The translations under genes were made by a program, and so were the position numbers. The notes beneath the pieces were generated by a model, which saw only the letters and a list, made by a program, of their open reading frames with translations, had not been told where the DNA came from and did no database searches. A stretch of 41,943 nucleotides of DNA from a virus, in IMG/VR virus record IMGVR_UViG_3300033143_004823, positions 1-41,943 of that record. One strand, written 5' to 3'. Positions within the stretch are counted from its first letter, which is position 1. The number at the start of each line of letters is the position of its first letter. Shown here in pieces: positions 40,728 to 41,943 of the stretch.

Positions 40728-41630
40728 TCAAATCTTTCCAGTAAGTACGGTGCCCTCCCACGTATGAATATCTGAAGTGGATCTGTCGGGAGTGATCGGT
40801 AAGTCAACGAGTGCATTATACAGCTCTCTAAGATCTTTATCTTTTGCTCTAGCAGTTTCACTTTCAATAAACATATCTCTTCTTCTGGGAACGAATAGCC
40901 TTGGGTGCAACCCGTCGTACAAGACATGGTAAGCCCTCTCGATATCGTCAGTGTGCTCAAACGAGCTGTAGAAAATGCCCGTGTTCCAATAGAACATCTC
41001 TGTGTCTGGAAACGCCATTGGGTTTAGCTTTGTAAGAATTCTGTTAGATACTGCAGAGAATCCTCTCCTTTCCCACCACCCGCGCACGAAGTCTGCGTGT
41101 AGTTCGTCTGGTAATTTTGGCAACGCAATGTATGCATGTGATCCGTATTGTAGCCCGAGCTCCATTAGCCTACGTCTCAAGTCCGCGCTAGTAACTACTG
41201 AGTTCCACATCGGCGTTTGCTTTGTGGAGTCTATGTAATATGGGAGAGGGTCCATCCCAAGGAGCTCTTTTAGCTTAGAGCATACGTCAACGCTGGAATC
41301 TCCGCACATTATGTTTAGCCCGTTCTCTGCTATGTACCCTCCCGCCCAGATTATACCCATTGCATATGCTTGCTCATGGCCAATCTCGTCGAAGAATGTT
41401 TTGTCGAAGTGGTGCTTGCGCGGGTATACGATTCTTCCAGTGTCTATGGCTAGCAACCTTGCTGAGCTTTTGTCCCTGAGCTCAAATCCATACTCACGCA
41501 CCTTGTTCATTATGGTTGTCTGAGTGGTATTGAGCTTTGCGGCAACTTCTCTCAGAGGGAGTCGCTCGTTGACGTACAGCTCTTGTATGTCCTGTCTAGT
41601 TACTCTTGCCTTATGTCTACGCTTGCCCAT
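40728..41630 (-). CDS. LAGLIDADG-like protein with N-terminal HTH, catalytic acids missing
   Basis: Residues about 10-50 are an HTH (VTRQDIQELYVNERLPLREVAAKLNTTQTTIMNKVREYG). Residues about 85-300 look like a single-chain LAGLIDADG fold. Its motif helices read YAMGIIWAGGYI (near 89) and ADFVRGWWERRGFS (near 180); the acidic residue that ends each motif (usually A-D-G / D-G-D-G) is Gly in the first and Arg in the second. That argues against cleavage and for DNA binding only. It lies between thyX and the Nudix gene, overlapping thyX by 14 bases. It could be a worn-out homing enzyme or a recruited regulator. Confidence 0.6.
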   Translation of the reverse strand: MGKRRHKARVTRQDIQELYVNERLPLREVAAKLNTTQTTIMNKVREYGFELRDKSSARLLAIDTGRIVYPRKHHFDKTFFDEIGHEQAYAMGIIWAGGYIAENGLNIMCGDSSVDVCSKLKELLGMDPLPYYIDSTKQTPMWNSVVTSADLRRRLMELGLQYGSHAYIALPKLPDELHADFVRGWWERRGFSAVSNRILTKLNPMAFPDTEMFYWNTGIFYSSFEHTDDIERAYHVLYDGLHPRLFVPRRRDMFIESETARAKDKDLRELYNALVDLPITPDRSTSDIHTWEGTVLTGKI

Positions 41631-41943
41631 TCGCGAACCCCCAATCGAAGAAGCTGTTTGCCTCCCTAGCTAGACGCGCCATCTCAAATGCCAAGTTCCT
41701 GATCTCTTCTTGAGCATGTTTTGTGGTACGCATTTCTAGGAAGTGCTTGAAGTATTGAACTTTCATTGTGACTACGATATTTGTCTTTGTTGATATTGGT
41801 AGTACTGCTCTAGCATCTTCTTTGTTAATACCTAAAAGCAAGAGCTCTGAATAAACAGTAAATGCGTCACTGGTCGCCCCATCAAAGAGAATTTGTTGCT
41901 GGCTATCTAGCCCTTGAGGGCACACTGCTCCAGATTCGCTTGT
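41617..41943 (-). CDS. thyX: Flavin-dependent thymidylate synthase ThyX (C-terminal part, cut by window edge)
   Basis: The frame is open to the right edge, and about 108 C-terminal residues are visible. They show the family pattern: YSELLLLGINKEDARAVLP, TKTNIVVTMK, then HFLEMRTTKHAQEEIRNLA, corresponding to G...E.AR..LP and hFl..R....AQ.EIr. It makes dTMP from dUMP using FAD and methylene-tetrahydrofolate, without relying on host ThyA. Where relatives have N-x-R before the ..HFL helix, this one has K-x-Q. It overlaps the next gene by 14 bases. Confidence 0.85.
   Translation of the reverse strand, partial: TSESGAVCPQGLDSQQQILFDGATSDAFTVYSELLLLGINKEDARAVLPISTKTNIVVTMKVQYFKHFLEMRTTKHAQEEIRNLAFEMARLAREANSFFDWGFANGQA

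Noticed and set aside
40706-40960. Alternative minus-strand frame overlapping the LAGLIDADG-like gene
   Set aside because: It overlaps the end of that gene in another frame with no recognisable domain or spacing.

Overview
The window is part of a tailed-phage genome (Caudoviricetes) or a prophage of similar makeup. It contains terminase, portal, prohead protease/scaffold, major capsid and head-tail joining genes, a lysis cassette and a phage nucleotide-metabolism module, but no bacterial housekeeping genes, rRNA or tRNA. The portal (Mu gp29/DUF935-like with a Mu F/SPP1 gp7-like tail) and the Mu I-like protease point to a Mu-type head plan. No tape-measure, tail-tube or DNA polymerase gene is present, so the genome continues past both ends. 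Both edge genes are cut: a glycosyltransferase on the left and thyX on the right. The host cannot be named. The amidase in the lysin implies a peptidoglycan wall, and the genes are mostly ATG/GTG-started with ordinary Shine-Dalgarno sites.

Layout. (A) 41943-35488, minus strand: ThyX (partial), a degenerate LAGLIDADG-like protein, a Nudix-like hydrolase, a B12-type (class II) ribonucleotide reductase interrupted by an intein, and a zinc-ribbon/Vsr-like nuclease. (B) 27978-35447, plus strand: HNH protein, metallophosphoesterase, small protein, PD-(D/E)XK-like nuclease, RecA-like recombinase, a very large multidomain lysin, a holin candidate and a small putative regulator. A bidirectional terminator (about 35445-35485) separates A from B. 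(C) 27893-18717, minus strand: packaging and head genes, ending in a clear terminator. (D) 18592-4214, minus strand: surface-protein and glycan-modification block. (E) 4230-1, minus strand: head-tail joining genes, a PAS-domain protein, a coiled-coil protein and another glycosyltransferase.

The most striking part is block D. It encodes three proteins with long Ser-rich, mucin-like tracts (S-A-S-E / S-P-S-A type), one of them also carrying a six-bladed kelch-like propeller. These lie in one tightly overlapping gene string with glycosyltransferases, two sulfotransferase-like P-loop proteins and methyltransferases. Two of the glycosyltransferases carry the D-x-H motif and the distal W..GG...H signature of polypeptide GalNAc-transferases (GT27). 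I infer a phage-encoded system that builds a glycosylated, perhaps sulfated and methylated, mucin-like coat or fibre. It sits between the capsid gene and the head-tail joining genes.

Regulation. Five intergenic regions on the minus strand share an 8-bp element, TTAA(G/C)GTT, placed 21-22 bp upstream of a -10-like hexamer; a sixth, weaker copy (CCAAGGTT) precedes the terminase genes. The terminase/HNH divergent region has promoters placed so that both transcripts may be leaderless. Gaps are short everywhere; no stretch over 300 bases lacks a gene.
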